DNA of 64,000 nucleotides from Paraburkholderia ultramafica (GTDB lineage: Bacteria; Pseudomonadota; Gammaproteobacteria; Burkholderiales; Burkholderiaceae): NCBI RefSeq assembly GCF_902859915.1, contig NZ_CADIKK010000012.1:145076-209075 (forward strand), given 5' to 3'. The notes beneath the pieces were generated by a model that saw only the letters and a program-made list of their open reading frames with translations, made no database searches and was not told where the DNA came from. Positions 8,746 to 17,856 of the stretch are shown piece after piece (positions within the stretch are counted from its first letter, which is position 1; each line of letters starts with the position of its first letter). The position numbers and the translations under genes are program-made.

Positions 8746-10127
8746 GCTGCCTCCCTCGCATCGACGTGAACGGCGAGCGCCGGGACGTCGGCGTTGCGGC
8801 CGGTCTGGTCACCGGGATCGGCGCCTTGCGTGCGCAGTGTCTTTTGCAGCGCGCGCACATCGACGTTACGCACCGATACGCCCGCGCCGAGCGCAAGCGC
8901 GGCGGCCACGCCGGCGGCTTCGCCCATGGCCATGCATGGCGGAATCTCGCGCGACATCTTCTGTGCCTGCGAAGTCGCCGAGTAGTGCCGCCCTGCGACC
9001 AGCAAATTGTCGACCTGCTTCGGCAGCAGCACACGATACGGCATGTAGTAGTCACGCCCGCGTGCAATGCTGTCATCGAAACGGGTGCGTTGCGCGAGGT
9101 CGTCCTTGGTCATCACATATTCGCCTTCGAGCAGGCGCGTCTGGCGCACGCCCGTCTGCGGCGCGACGTCGATCACGTAAGCGTGCTCGAAACCGGGTAA
9201 CTTCTCCCGCACGAAATCGACTACCGCGTGAATGTGCTTACGGCCCTGTACTTCCGCACGTGTCAGGTCTTCGGGCTTGAGTCCGTCGAGACCGGCCATG
9301 TGCGGGCAGTTGCACCACACCACGCCCGGCAGCGGCGTCTTGAGCCACCAGTAACCCCACGAGCCGCCAAGAATGCGCTTGATCTGGCGATCGAGCGCAG
9401 CAAACGCTTCCGGCTCTTCGGCTTCGAAGCGCTCGGCCGCGTCGGTATCCACGCCGCCGAGGCGGAACACCGTCGTCGTAATATAGGTGCCGCCCACATG
9501 CGGCACGCCCGCCGACGCCGCGACATCGAGGTCGCCGGTCGCGTCGATCACGACATCGGCGAGGATCGCTTCACGGCCGCTCTTCGTATCGCAGATGACG
9601 CCTTTCACCTCGCCGTCCTCGACCAGCGTGCGTGAGAACCACGAGTGCAAACGCAACTGGATGCCGAGCGATTCCACCATTTCAAGCGCCACGCGCTTCA
9701 TCGCATCTGGATCGAACGCCGCCGCGAAGCACACGGGATGCGGCGTTTTCTGGCTATGGAAATCGAACGTGCCCCACCGGCCCCACTGACGATACGCGGC
9801 CGGATCCTCGCCCCATTCGTGCGAGCGCGGGAACATCGCGAGCTTGCGCGCCGCCATGCGCTCGATGAAGGTCATGCAGGTGCCGCGCACCGAAATTTCC
9901 TGAAGGTGGCTGTCCCACATGTCGTCGAGCACCAGTACCATGCCGCCCGAAGCAAGGCCGCCGAGGTGGTTGTAGCGCTCCAGCAGGATCACCTGCGCGC
10001 CGTTGCGCGCCGCGCCGATCGCCGCCGACAGGCCTGCGGGACCGCCGCCGACCACGACGACGTTTGCCTTGGCCGCCACGCGCACATCGCGCGCGGGTTC
10101 CTGAATCCAGTCACTGATCATGTTCAT
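8742..10127 (-). CDS. FAD-dependent oxidoreductase (FAD_oxidored family)
   Basis: A 461-residue flavoprotein with an N-terminal dinucleotide-binding fold (VVVVGGGPAGLSAAIGAARNG, residues ~24-44, then ILLERYNHLGG) and the C-terminal FAD motif VDNLLVAGRHYSATSQAQ followed by MAMGEAAGVAAALAL. This matches the family of FAD-dependent oxidoreductases related to fumarate reductase flavoproteins and often found beside catabolic genes. It sits between the ABC importer and the CoA-transferase, so it probably oxidises or reduces the imported acid or its CoA ester. No signal peptide is seen, so it is cytoplasmic. Confidence 0.88.
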   Translation of the reverse strand: MNMISDWIQEPARDVRVAAKANVVVVGGGPAGLSAAIGAARNGAQVILLERYNHLGGLASGGMVLVLDDMWDSHLQEISVRGTCMTFIERMAARKLAMFPRSHEWGEDPAAYRQWGRWGTFDFHSQKTPHPVCFAAAFDPDAMKRVALEMVESLGIQLRLHSWFSRTLVEDGEVKGVICDTKSGREAILADVVIDATGDLDVAASAGVPHVGGTYITTTVFRLGGVDTDAAERFEAEEPEAFAALDRQIKRILGGSWGYWWLKTPLPGVVWCNCPHMAGLDGLKPEDLTRAEVQGRKHIHAVVDFVREKLPGFEHAYVIDVAPQTGVRQTRLLEGEYVMTKDDLAQRTRFDDSIARGRDYYMPYRVLLPKQVDNLLVAGRHYSATSQAQKMSREIPPCMAMGEAAGVAAALALGAGVSVRNVDVRALQKTLRTQGADPGDQTGRNADVPALAVHVDAREAA

Positions 10128-10163
10128 TTCGTCTCCTATCGGAACGGGGTGTGTCGCTCGTTA

Positions 10164-11000
10164 TCAAAGGGCGTCGGGTTGCCACCGGATGAGCCAGCGC
10201 TCGAGCACAGCGATCACGAGGAAAAAGAGGCCGGAGAGGACGGCGCTCATGATGATCGCCGTGTACAGCAAGGCCGAATCGAAGCTGTAAGTCGCCTGAA
10301 TGATCATCGCGCCGATGCCTTGCGTCGCGCCGATCCATTCGCCAACCACTGCGCCAATGACGGACATGGATGCGGCGATGCGCAGCGCAGAGAACAGATA
10401 GGGCAGCGATGCGTAGAGGCGCAGCTTGAAGAAGATCTCCCGCTTGCTTGCCGACAGGATCTGCATCAGTTCCATGGCCTGCGGGTTCACCGCCTGCAGT
10501 CCGCGGACCATATTCACGAGCGTCGGAAAGAAGCAGACGATTGCCGCAATCGTGATCTTCGGCTCCAGTCCGTTGCCCATGATCAGCACGAGGATCGGTG
10601 CTTTGGCAACCACGGGGATCGAGTTGATCATCACCGCGACCGGGTAGAAGATGTCCTGCAACGTCTTGTTGTGCACGAACACTGTTGCGAGCAGGATCGC
10701 CGCGAGATTGCCGAGCAGGAAGCCCGCGGATGCCTCGATGGCGGTCGGCACCAGGTTCTGCAGCAGCACGTCGCTCTTGCTGAAAAGCGTTTGCAGTACG
10801 AGCAACGGTGACGGCGCGATAAACGGCTTGACGTGGAAGCCCGCCACGATCGCCCACCACGCAAATAGCAGCCACGCGACACCGAGCGCGGGCAGGATGC
10901 GCGCGCGCCACACGCGTTGACGACGGCGCGCGAGCCAGGCCTGCGCTTCAGGATCGGCCGTCTGGGACGACAGGTTCAATTGAATGTCGGACGTGGCCAT
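10164..11000 (-). CDS. ABC transporter permease (SsuC/TauC type)
   Basis: A 278-residue inner-membrane protein with a cytoplasmic N-terminus, about six hydrophobic segments and the BPD_transp_1 EAA-loop (LMQILSASKREIFFKLRLYASLPYLFSALRIA). It resembles permeases for taurine, alkanesulfonate, nitrate and pyrimidine precursors. Its start overlaps the ATPase stop as TGATG. With the ATPase and binding protein it forms the importer; a 36-base gap separates it from the flavoprotein gene. Confidence 0.93.
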   Translation of the reverse strand: MATSDIQLNLSSQTADPEAQAWLARRRQRVWRARILPALGVAWLLFAWWAIVAGFHVKPFIAPSPLLVLQTLFSKSDVLLQNLVPTAIEASAGFLLGNLAAILLATVFVHNKTLQDIFYPVAVMINSIPVVAKAPILVLIMGNGLEPKITIAAIVCFFPTLVNMVRGLQAVNPQAMELMQILSASKREIFFKLRLYASLPYLFSALRIAASMSVIGAVVGEWIGATQGIGAMIIQATYSFDSALLYTAIIMSAVLSGLFFLVIAVLERWLIRWQPDAL

Positions 11001-11833
11001 CAGCAGGTCTCCAGTACGCGCCGCAGATAGGCGGCGAGTTCGACAAATTCGCGGCTCTCGCGAATATCGAGCGTGCGGTCTTCAGGCAGCTTCACCGGCA
11101 CGATCTCCTTCACGCGGCCAGGGTTGGCCGCCAGCATCAGCACGCGCTGACCGAGAAACGCCGCTTCATAAATGCTGTGCGTGACGAAGAGCGTCGTGAG
11201 GCCCATCTCCTTCCACACCCGGCGCAGTTCCTCGTTCAGACGGTCGCGCGTGATTTCGTCGAGTGCACCGAACGGCTCGTCCATCAGCAGCACTTTCGGA
11301 TCGCTCACGAGGGCTCGCGCAATCGCCACGCGCTGCCGCATGCCACCCGACATCTCATGCGGGTAAGCGTCCTCGCGGCCCTTGAGACCAACGAGCTCGA
11401 GCAGTTCGCGCGGCGTGGCGCGGCCCGCACGAGCCTTGCCGCCCGCAACTTCAAGCGGCAACTGCACGTTCTGGATCGCCGTGCGCCACGGTAGCAGCGC
11501 CGCATCCTGAAACACGAAACCGATGTCGCGGCGCTCGCGTGCCATTTGCGGCGCGGCGCCGAGCACACTGATCTCACCACGGCTCGGCTTGATGAGATCG
11601 GCGACTACCCGCAGGAACGTCGACTTCCCGCAGCCCGAAGGACCCAGCAAGGTCAGGAACTCGCCCGCAGCAACGTCGAGGCTCAGCCCTTCGATCGCCG
11701 TCACGCTGCGCCGCTCAGTGAAGAAGCGCACGTTTATGTTGCGGCAGCTGATCGACAGCCCCGCCTCTGACGGCACGCCGAAAGGCGCACCGGAGCGCTC
11801 CGCGCGCGGCGGATTCATAGTGGCAGCATGCAT
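11000..11833 (-). CDS. ABC transporter ATP-binding protein (SsuB/TauB type)
   Basis: A 277-residue ATPase. Walker A is GPSGCGKST (residues ~64-72), the Q-loop is in FVFQDAALLPWRT, the signature is MSGGMRQRVAIARAL, Walker B is VLLMDEPFGALD and the switch histidine is in FVTHSIYEAAFL. The start is ATG 11833; an ATG five codons later is possible. The gene begins three bases after the binding-protein stop. The roughly 25-residue N-terminal extension before the ATPase fold is common in the family. Confidence 0.93.
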   Translation of the reverse strand: MHAATMNPPRAERSGAPFGVPSEAGLSISCRNINVRFFTERRSVTAIEGLSLDVAAGEFLTLLGPSGCGKSTFLRVVADLIKPSRGEISVLGAAPQMARERRDIGFVFQDAALLPWRTAIQNVQLPLEVAGGKARAGRATPRELLELVGLKGREDAYPHEMSGGMRQRVAIARALVSDPKVLLMDEPFGALDEITRDRLNEELRRVWKEMGLTTLFVTHSIYEAAFLGQRVLMLAANPGRVKEIVPVKLPEDRTLDIRESREFVELAAYLRRVLETC

Positions 11834-11836
11834 GGA

Positions 11837-12868
11837 TTACACCGTGAGGCGGGAAGATTGGGTGGCCTTGAGCACGTCCATCGTCATGACGTCCTCGACC
11901 TTCGGCTGATGGGTACGGAACTGACCGAGCTGGCCAAACATCGTGAGCTGCTCCTCCCAGACCTTCGCGTCCATCGTGCCCCAACCTTGGGTTTTGGTGG
12001 TCTGGTCGAACGCGTAGCTCATCAGCGAATCGATCGCGACCCGCTCATCGGTACGGTTCAGATTCGGGTATTCCTTGACTAGCAGATCGACGGCCTGGTC
12101 ACGATGCGCATTCGCGTAGGTCCAGCCGCGCGCCGTTGCCCGCAGAAAGCGCGCGACAGTGTCGGGATGATCCTTGAGTGTATCCGTCCTCGCGTAGTAC
12201 GGCAGCGCATAGAGGCGCACACCTGTATCCCACAGACGCAAGTCGACACGTTCCGCGCCGAGCGGCTTGAGGGCCGTGGTGTTGGTTAGCCAGCCCGTCA
12301 CCGCGTCGACCTGACCGCTCAGAAGCGGCATCATGTCAGCGCCGATCGGCACGATGTTGACCTGGCTCTCGGGGATCTTGTTCTTCGCCAGCAACGCCTT
12401 GAGGAGCACCATGCCCGTGGACTGGATGCCGATGCGCTTGCCGATCATGTCGTGCGGCGTACGGATCGGATTCTTCGCAAGCGAAAAGAAACTATAAGGG
12501 TGCTGCTGAAGACCGACCGCGATGCACTTGATCGGCAGACCCTCTGAGACCGCCAGCATGATCGATGGACTCGATGAAATTTCGCCGGCCTCGCACCGCC
12601 CCGAGGCGACGATCGCGACGCCATCGATGTTCGGTCCGCCGGGCTGGATATGGAAATCGATCCCCTCCTGCTCGTAGTAGCCGAGGCGTTTCGCCACCAC
12701 TTCGCCGACCTGGTTGCCGCCCGGCACCCAGCCGAGCTGCATGTTGACGGTTGTCCTGTCGCCCGCGAACGCACGCACCGAAAGCAGTGCACCCGTTGCG
12801 GCCATGCCGCCCGCCGCCAGTGTCATCCGCAGCAGACGCCGGCGAGCGGCGTTCTCGATTTCTGACAT
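11837..12868 (-). CDS. ABC transporter substrate-binding protein (NMT1/THI5-like)
   Basis: A 343-residue secreted binding protein. The N-terminus has a basic RRRLLRM stretch then a hydrophobic segment ending in SVRAFAG, which looks like a Tat or Sec signal. The mature part begins VNMQLGWVPGGNQVGEVVAK and has YYEQEGIDFHIQPGG and GRCEAGEISSSPSIM, typical of NMT1/THI5-like proteins that bind pyrimidines, taurine, sulfonates or aromatic acids. It is the first gene of the operon running down to 5535. The ligand is unknown, and a link to the downstream acyl-CoA chemistry suggests an organic acid. Confidence 0.9.
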   Translation of the reverse strand: MSEIENAARRRLLRMTLAAGGMAATGALLSVRAFAGDRTTVNMQLGWVPGGNQVGEVVAKRLGYYEQEGIDFHIQPGGPNIDGVAIVASGRCEAGEISSSPSIMLAVSEGLPIKCIAVGLQQHPYSFFSLAKNPIRTPHDMIGKRIGIQSTGMVLLKALLAKNKIPESQVNIVPIGADMMPLLSGQVDAVTGWLTNTTALKPLGAERVDLRLWDTGVRLYALPYYARTDTLKDHPDTVARFLRATARGWTYANAHRDQAVDLLVKEYPNLNRTDERVAIDSLMSYAFDQTTKTQGWGTMDAKVWEEQLTMFGQLGQFRTHQPKVEDVMTMDVLKATQSSRLTV

Positions 12869-13352
12869 CTCTATCTCCGAGGGTCCTTCATGGGTTCAAG
12901 GAATCTGGTCTTTTTTGTTCGCGGGGTTGCCGGTTGAACCCATTCTCAGCAGCCAAAAGTGTCCCCACAAGCATTAATTTTGACGCCCAGTGATGCCGAA
13001 ATTAGAGCACTAATACGACGCACGATCTGCGCGATAGCCGCGAAACCGTGCGCAATTCGTGCGCCTTTGGTGCATCGACGCGCGAAAAATTCGTTCACCG
13101 GGAGTCAAATTCAGTGCTAGGCGGCGCGAATTTTGTTCCGCAAGAATCTGCCCGAACACGGTGTAAGCGCAAATTTTTGCCCACCGGGTGACAGCCCGCG
13201 TTCACATTCAAGCCGCGGTGACGCAGGCGGACAGCGGAGCAGGATGAAGTTTGCAAAAGAGTCGTTCAGTCAACCGTTCACTTCGTGATCCTAATTCACC
13301 AAACGGTTCACATACTCATTTTCACGTTTGCATGCAAGCACCCAGGGGAATC
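12869..13352. promoter_or_regulatory. divergent control region between the ABC/CoA-transferase operon and a porin
   Basis: No gene is seen in these bases. The stretch contains TAATTT at about 12974 and AAATTA at about 12998, a 6-bp inverted repeat with an 18-base spacer, a possible regulator site in the style of LysR-type proteins. Both the leftward operon and the rightward porin must start here, so the porin could serve the same substrate. Promoter hexamers were not convincingly identified. Confidence 0.45.
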
Positions 13353-14480
13353 ATGAATCGACGTGTCTTTGTTGCCGCCGTAGCCGCACTTGCCTGCCAG
13401 GTCGCATCCGCCCAAAGCAGCGTGACGCTGTATGGCCTGATCTCGACGGGCATCGTCTACGCGAACAATCAGAAAGGAACCGACAAGCAGGGGCACGCCA
13501 CCTGGCAGTTCGCAAGCGGGCCGATGCAGACGCCTCGCTGGGGCATGAAAGGCGTGGAAGATCTCGGCGGCGGCCTCGCGGCAATCTTCACGCTGGAAAG
13601 CGGCTACAACGTGGGCAACGGCACGATGTCGCAAGGCGGGCGGTTATTCGGGCGGCAGGCTTTCGTCGGTCTATCGTCGAACAACTTCGGCACGGTGACA
13701 TTTGGGCGCCAATACGACGAAGCCGTCACGCTGTGCGTGTTCTCGTCGGCGTGCCAGTTCGCGGCCTACGGCGCGCATATCGGCGACAATGACAACGTGT
13801 TCGACACCTTCCGCATCAACAACGCAGTGCAGTACAAGAGCGTCGAATACCGGGGCCTCCAGTTCGAAGGGCTGTACGGTTTTTCGAACAAGGCGGGCGG
13901 CTTCTCGGACAACAGTGCGTACAGCGCGGCCGCGCAGTACCGAAGCGGGCCGCTGTCGCTTGGGGTGGCATACCTTCAGGTCGACATGCCGAATGACCCC
14001 AACAATCCCAACGGCGCGGTGGTCGGCGACTACGGGTTTTCATCGCCGTTCGTGACGAATCCGGCTACCGCTTCCGGCGTGAGCAAGCAACGGATGTTCG
14101 GTGCGGGCGGCGCATGGGCGTTTGGATCGGCGAAACTTTCGCTGCTCTATACCAACGTGCGATTCGAATATCTCGATGCCTCCCGTCTCACGCTTCAGAA
14201 CGCCCAGATTTCACTGACCGATTATGTGCGGCCTGATCTTTTGCTCGGCGCCGCGTACATCTTCACGACCGGACAATATCACCCGCAGGACAATAGTCCG
14301 AAGTGGCATCAGGTGAACGCCGGTGTCGACTACCTGCTCAGCAAGAGGACCGATCTGTTCCTTGTCGGCATTTATCAGAAGGCAGCCGGCGACGCGCAGT
14401 ACGCGCAGATTTACACGCTATCGCCGTCCACCACCAAGACGCAGGTTTCCGCTGTGATCGGCTTGCGGCATAAGTGGTGA
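13353..14480 (+). CDS. Gram-negative general porin (Burkholderia type)
   Basis: A 375-residue outer-membrane trimeric porin. The start at ATG 13353 gives a clean Sec signal peptide (MNRRVFVAAVAALACQVASA) followed by the mature start QSSVTLYGLISTG. PRWGMKGVEDLGGGLAAIFTLESGYN and GRLFGRQAFVGLSS are hallmark loops, and the protein ends in a terminal aromatic-type strand (VIGLRHKW). An upstream in-frame ATG would put 34 extra residues before the signal and is rejected. It faces away from the ABC importer operon and may deliver its substrate to the periplasm. Confidence 0.95.
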   Translation: MNRRVFVAAVAALACQVASAQSSVTLYGLISTGIVYANNQKGTDKQGHATWQFASGPMQTPRWGMKGVEDLGGGLAAIFTLESGYNVGNGTMSQGGRLFGRQAFVGLSSNNFGTVTFGRQYDEAVTLCVFSSACQFAAYGAHIGDNDNVFDTFRINNAVQYKSVEYRGLQFEGLYGFSNKAGGFSDNSAYSAAAQYRSGPLSLGVAYLQVDMPNDPNNPNGAVVGDYGFSSPFVTNPATASGVSKQRMFGAGGAWAFGSAKLSLLYTNVRFEYLDASRLTLQNAQISLTDYVRPDLLLGAAYIFTTGQYHPQDNSPKWHQVNAGVDYLLSKRTDLFLVGIYQKAAGDAQYAQIYTLSPSTTKTQVSAVIGLRHKW

Positions 14481-14488
14481 GCTTTAGA

Positions 14489-14533
14489 CCAACGGAAAAC
14501 GGCTCAGGCGAATGACGATCCGTTGGGCTTTTT
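14489..14533 (+). terminator. possible intrinsic terminator of the porin gene
   Basis: CCAACGGA (14489-14496) pairs with TCCGTTGG (14519-14526), followed by GCTTTTT. The loop of 22 bases is long but could fold further. It lies just after the porin stop and overlaps the 3' end of the convergent MFS gene. Confidence 0.6.
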
Positions 14534-16162
14534 GCTCCCAGCAGCAGGAGCGAGATAGTGTCGAACCACGGGCGGAGCATCACCGACGTGGAACGCAAGA
14601 GCCTGTTGCTGGACATCGCGGTCCGCGACCGTCGAACGCTCATGCTGGCGCAGGTGCTCGAGCCACGACGCAACGAGGAAATATTCCAGAAAACGACCCG
14701 GCTGCGCAGCGTCCTCGAAGAGTCCCCACGCGTAGGCCCCATCGCGCCGGCGTGCCTCGCTCAGTTGATCGAGCGTCGCAACGAACTCGGCTGATTGCGA
14801 CGTGTCGATGTGGTAATCGATCGTCACCATCACCGGACCGCGGTCGTGGCTCATCGACGCATCGACGACGGGCGCGGGCCAGTGCATCGAAGGCGCAAGA
14901 CCGCCGGAATCGCCTTGCTGCAACTTGAAGCGCCATGTCAGTGGAATCGCGAGCAAGGCGCCCGCGCTCGCGGCGAAGAGCGCCGCCGGAATGCCGAGAT
15001 GACTCGCCACCTGTCCCCACACAAGGCTGCCGGCACTCATCGAGCCGAAGAACACTGTCACAAAAATCGAGAGTCCGCGCGCCCGCACCCACTGCGGCAG
15101 GCTCACCTGAGCGGACACGTTGAGCGTGGTTAGCACGGCAATCCACGACGCGCCCGCGATGAAGCTCGCCGCCGCTGCCACCACCGGGTTGCGCACGGTG
15201 GCGAACGCGAGCAGCGTGAGCACCGTGCCGATGGTGCCAAGCGCGACGACGCGGTCGGAACGGAGCGAGCGGCGCAACGCGGGCAGAATCAATGCTCCGA
15301 GGACAGCACCCACGCCGACGCTCGCGAGCAGGACGCCATAGAGCTGGGCACCGCCGCCGAGCACCGTACGCGCAATCAGCGGCAACATCGCCCAGTACGC
15401 GCTTGCGAAGAGGAAGAAGGCAGCGGCGCGCGTCAACGTGGACTTCAGGGGACGACTGTGCCACGCATATCGGACGCCTGCGGCCATCGCGCCCAACAGG
15501 TCCTCGGGTGGCAACTTTCGCTCCGTGCCCGCCTGAGGTCGCCACCAGAGGAGCGCGGCGACCACCAGCGTGTAGCTCACTGCGTTGATGAGAAACGGGG
15601 CTGCCTGCCCAATGGCCGTGATGATGTAGCCTGCAAGGGCCGGACCGATCGCGCGGCTGATGTTGACGCCCACGCTGTTGGTCGCCACTGCCTGCTGCAA
15701 CGTGTCACGCGGCACGAGATCGGGCACGATCGCCTGCCAGGCGGGCATCGTAATCGCAGCGCCCACACCCATTGCGAACGTGAAGCAAAGCAGCAGTAGT
15801 GGACTGGCCGCGCCGAGGTAGACGACGATGCCGAGCGCAGCCGCGACGACACCCAGCACGAACTGCACGATGACCAACATCCTGCGCCGGTCGGCGATGT
15901 CGGCGAGCGCGCCGGCCGGAAGCGCCAGCAGGAATACCGGCAACGTGGTAGCCGTCTGCACGAGGGCCACCCAAACCGGCGAAGGCGACATGCCAGTCAT
16001 CAGCCAGCCGGCTCCGACGTCATGCATCCAGGTGCCGATATTGGAGAGCACCGTGGCAAGCCACAGTACGGTGAATGCCCTATATGCGAAAGCAGAGCGC
16101 GGTGCGACCGGCCTGCCGGGCGCCGTGCCCGTCGGGTCGGGTGTGGCTTTGCCGTCCTTCAA
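14504..16162 (-). CDS. MFS exporter of the DHA3/MFS_3 type with C-terminal ABM-like domain
   Basis: A 552-residue transporter: a proline-rich cytoplasmic N-terminus, about twelve hydrophobic segments (residues ~20-410) with the MFS loop ADIADRRRMLVI between segments 2 and 3, then a soluble C-terminal domain of ~110 residues (MVTIDYHIDTSQSAEFV onward) resembling antibiotic-biosynthesis-monooxygenase folds. This fusion is the usual form of the EntS-like MFS_3 group, which are siderophore or drug exporters. It runs convergent to the porin and 129 bases downstream of the isochorismatase-like gene, possibly co-transcribed. Confidence 0.88.
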   Translation of the reverse strand: MKDGKATPDPTGTAPGRPVAPRSAFAYRAFTVLWLATVLSNIGTWMHDVGAGWLMTGMSPSPVWVALVQTATTLPVFLLALPAGALADIADRRRMLVIVQFVLGVVAAALGIVVYLGAASPLLLLCFTFAMGVGAAITMPAWQAIVPDLVPRDTLQQAVATNSVGVNISRAIGPALAGYIITAIGQAAPFLINAVSYTLVVAALLWWRPQAGTERKLPPEDLLGAMAAGVRYAWHSRPLKSTLTRAAAFFLFASAYWAMLPLIARTVLGGGAQLYGVLLASVGVGAVLGALILPALRRSLRSDRVVALGTIGTVLTLLAFATVRNPVVAAAASFIAGASWIAVLTTLNVSAQVSLPQWVRARGLSIFVTVFFGSMSAGSLVWGQVASHLGIPAALFAASAGALLAIPLTWRFKLQQGDSGGLAPSMHWPAPVVDASMSHDRGPVMVTIDYHIDTSQSAEFVATLDQLSEARRRDGAYAWGLFEDAAQPGRFLEYFLVASWLEHLRQHERSTVADRDVQQQALAFHVGDAPPVVRHYLAPAAGSKKPNGSSFA

Positions 16163-16291
16163 TCATTGCTCCGGGTTTCCGGGACCTTGACGCGCTTAGG
16201 GCGAATCTCCGCAACAAGGCCCTGTCGGATCGAGACACGCGCCAACGAAAGCCCGATACAACGGGGCACGGTGGCGCGCATCCGCCACCGA

Positions 16292-16978
16292 TTACCTGGC
16301 GGGCACGGCTGCAAGTACCTCATGCTCGCTCGCGGTCCGCTGCTTCGCCTTGTGGACCATCGTATAGGCGTAGTCCACGCCCATGCCGTATGCTCCCGAA
16401 TGCTCCTTGACGATGGCCATCACCGCGTCGTAGGTCTCCTTGCGCGCCCAGTCGCGTTGCCATTCGAGCAGCACCTGTTGCCACGTCACCGGCACGGCGC
16501 CCGCCTGGATCATGCGTTGCATCGCAAAGTCGTGCGCGTCTTTCGACGTGCCGCCCGACGCATCCGCCACCATGTAGATTTCGTAGTCGCCCTCACCCAT
16601 TGCGCACAAGGCGAACGAGTTGTTGCAGACCTCGGTCCACAGGCCCGAAACCACCACCTTCTTGCGCCCGTTCGCGGCCAGCGCGTCGCGCACCTTCTGA
16701 TCGTCCCATGAGTTCATCGACGTGCGTTCGAGCAGTTTGTGCCCCGGAAAGACGTCGAGCAGTTCAGGATAAGTGAATCCGGAGAAGCTCTCGCTCTCCA
16801 CCGTCGTAATGATGGTAGGAATATTGAAGACCTTTGCGGCCTTGGCGAGGCCGACCACATTGTTCTTGAGCACCTGGCGGTCCATCGACTGAACGCCGAA
16901 TGCCATTTGTGGCTGCTGGTCGATGAAGATCATCTGGCAGTTCTGAGGCGTCAGGACTTCGAGTTTGGGATTGCTCAT
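16292..16978 (-). CDS. isochorismatase-family cysteine hydrolase
   Basis: A 228-residue enzyme starting at ATG 16978 (MSNPKLEVLTPQNCQM). The catalytic triad of the family is visible: Asp in MIFIDQQPQM (residue ~19), Lys in GRKKVVVSGLWTEVC and the nucleophilic Cys in that same segment (~residue 120), with the cis-peptide loop before it. Closest resemblance is to YcaC-type hydrolases of unknown substrate. An in-frame upstream extension to 17200 is arginine-rich with no domain and is rejected. Confidence 0.9.
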   Translation of the reverse strand: MSNPKLEVLTPQNCQMIFIDQQPQMAFGVQSMDRQVLKNNVVGLAKAAKVFNIPTIITTVESESFSGFTYPELLDVFPGHKLLERTSMNSWDDQKVRDALAANGRKKVVVSGLWTEVCNNSFALCAMGEGDYEIYMVADASGGTSKDAHDFAMQRMIQAGAVPVTWQQVLLEWQRDWARKETYDAVMAIVKEHSGAYGMGVDYAYTMVHKAKQRTASEHEVLAAVPAR

Positions 16979-17565
16979 CGCGGAACCCCCATCCATGGAA
17001 GAAAGAGTGAATGTCACCATCCGATCAGGCGACACGACACAACCACAGCGGCAAAGACAGGCTACCCCGGCGTCGCGCGCTACATGACCCATTCCTGCTA
17101 CAGGCAGCCCACGATCAAGACTAGAAAGCCGCCGGAAAAAAGGCAAGCCATTCGCTGCAACATGGGATCCTGCATGCCCCCGGCGACTGATCGAAGACAT
17201 CGACTGCTACGCCGCAAACGAAAAAGAAGTTTTCCTTGACTATTCCCTTGCAATGCCATAGGGATCGCCCTTCGATGGTCTTGACCACACGATCAACGCA
17301 GGCGATGCCATCGCCTGCATTTACTCAGGTCACTCTCTGGCGACCATCTTCCAGATTTTCCGCCTATCATTCATGCTGCAATCAAGGCATCGCGGACGGG
17401 GCTCGCGCTTCGCATGAACCCTCTTCCATCGCTGCCGTCCGCCCGTCCGCCGTTGCTTCTCCTGATCCGTTCAACTCGCTGTCGTGCTGTCGTACCAAGC
17501 CGTCGTCTCGTTCGATCACGTGCGCTCCCTGTTCTTCAGAGGCGCAACATCAAGGGGTCAAGCCG
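16979..17565. promoter_or_regulatory. divergent intergenic region
   Basis: 587 bases without a convincing gene, between the minus-strand hydrolase and the plus-strand XapX operon. A possible plus-strand promoter is TTGACT (17236-17241) with TAGGGA 17 bases later (17259-17264), but it lies about 300 bases before the first gene. No strong operator was recognised. Confidence 0.3.
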
Positions 17566-17856
17566 ATGAAAATGTATATCTTCTCCCTTCTCGCCGGCCT
17601 TCTTGTCGGCTTCATCTACAGCCTGATCCAGGTACGCTCGCCGGCGCCTCCGCTCGTTGCGCTCGTAGGGCTGCTCGGCATTCTCGCGGGCGAACAGATC
17701 ATCCCGGTCGGCAAGCAGATGCTGGCGGGAAGTGGATTTCATACCGCCTGGCAAGAGTCGAAGTGCAACCAGCACATGTTCGGCACGCTGCCCGGCCGCA
17801 ATGCTGGCGAGCCGAAAGGTGTCGCCTCCGCGAATGCACCGGAGAAACGCTCATGA
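17566..17856 (+). CDS. XapX-domain (DUF1427) small membrane protein
   Basis: A 96-residue protein starting at ATG 17566 (MKMYIFSLLAGLLVGFIYSL). Two hydrophobic segments separated by a short loop carry the XapX pattern (LLVGFIYSLIQVRSPAPPLVALVGLLGILAGEQ split over residues ~10-45), with a hydrophilic tail. XapX proteins are small inner-membrane proteins of unclear role, often beside amidohydrolases or transport genes, as here. Its stop overlaps the amidohydrolase start as ATGA. Confidence 0.87.
   Translation: MKMYIFSLLAGLLVGFIYSLIQVRSPAPPLVALVGLLGILAGEQIIPVGKQMLAGSGFHTAWQESKCNQHMFGTLPGRNAGEPKGVASANAPEKRS

Noticed and set aside
9645..10811. 388-codon plus-strand open frame opposite the flavoprotein and permease
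   Set aside because: Shadow frame spanning two genes and their gap.
14504..16162. MFS protein with C-terminal ABM-like domain as a novel fusion
   Set aside because: This layout is normal for the MFS_3/EntS-like group.
17236..17264. TTGACT-17-TAGGGA promoter for the XapX operon
   Set aside because: About 300 bases before the first gene with a weak -10; kept only as a remark.
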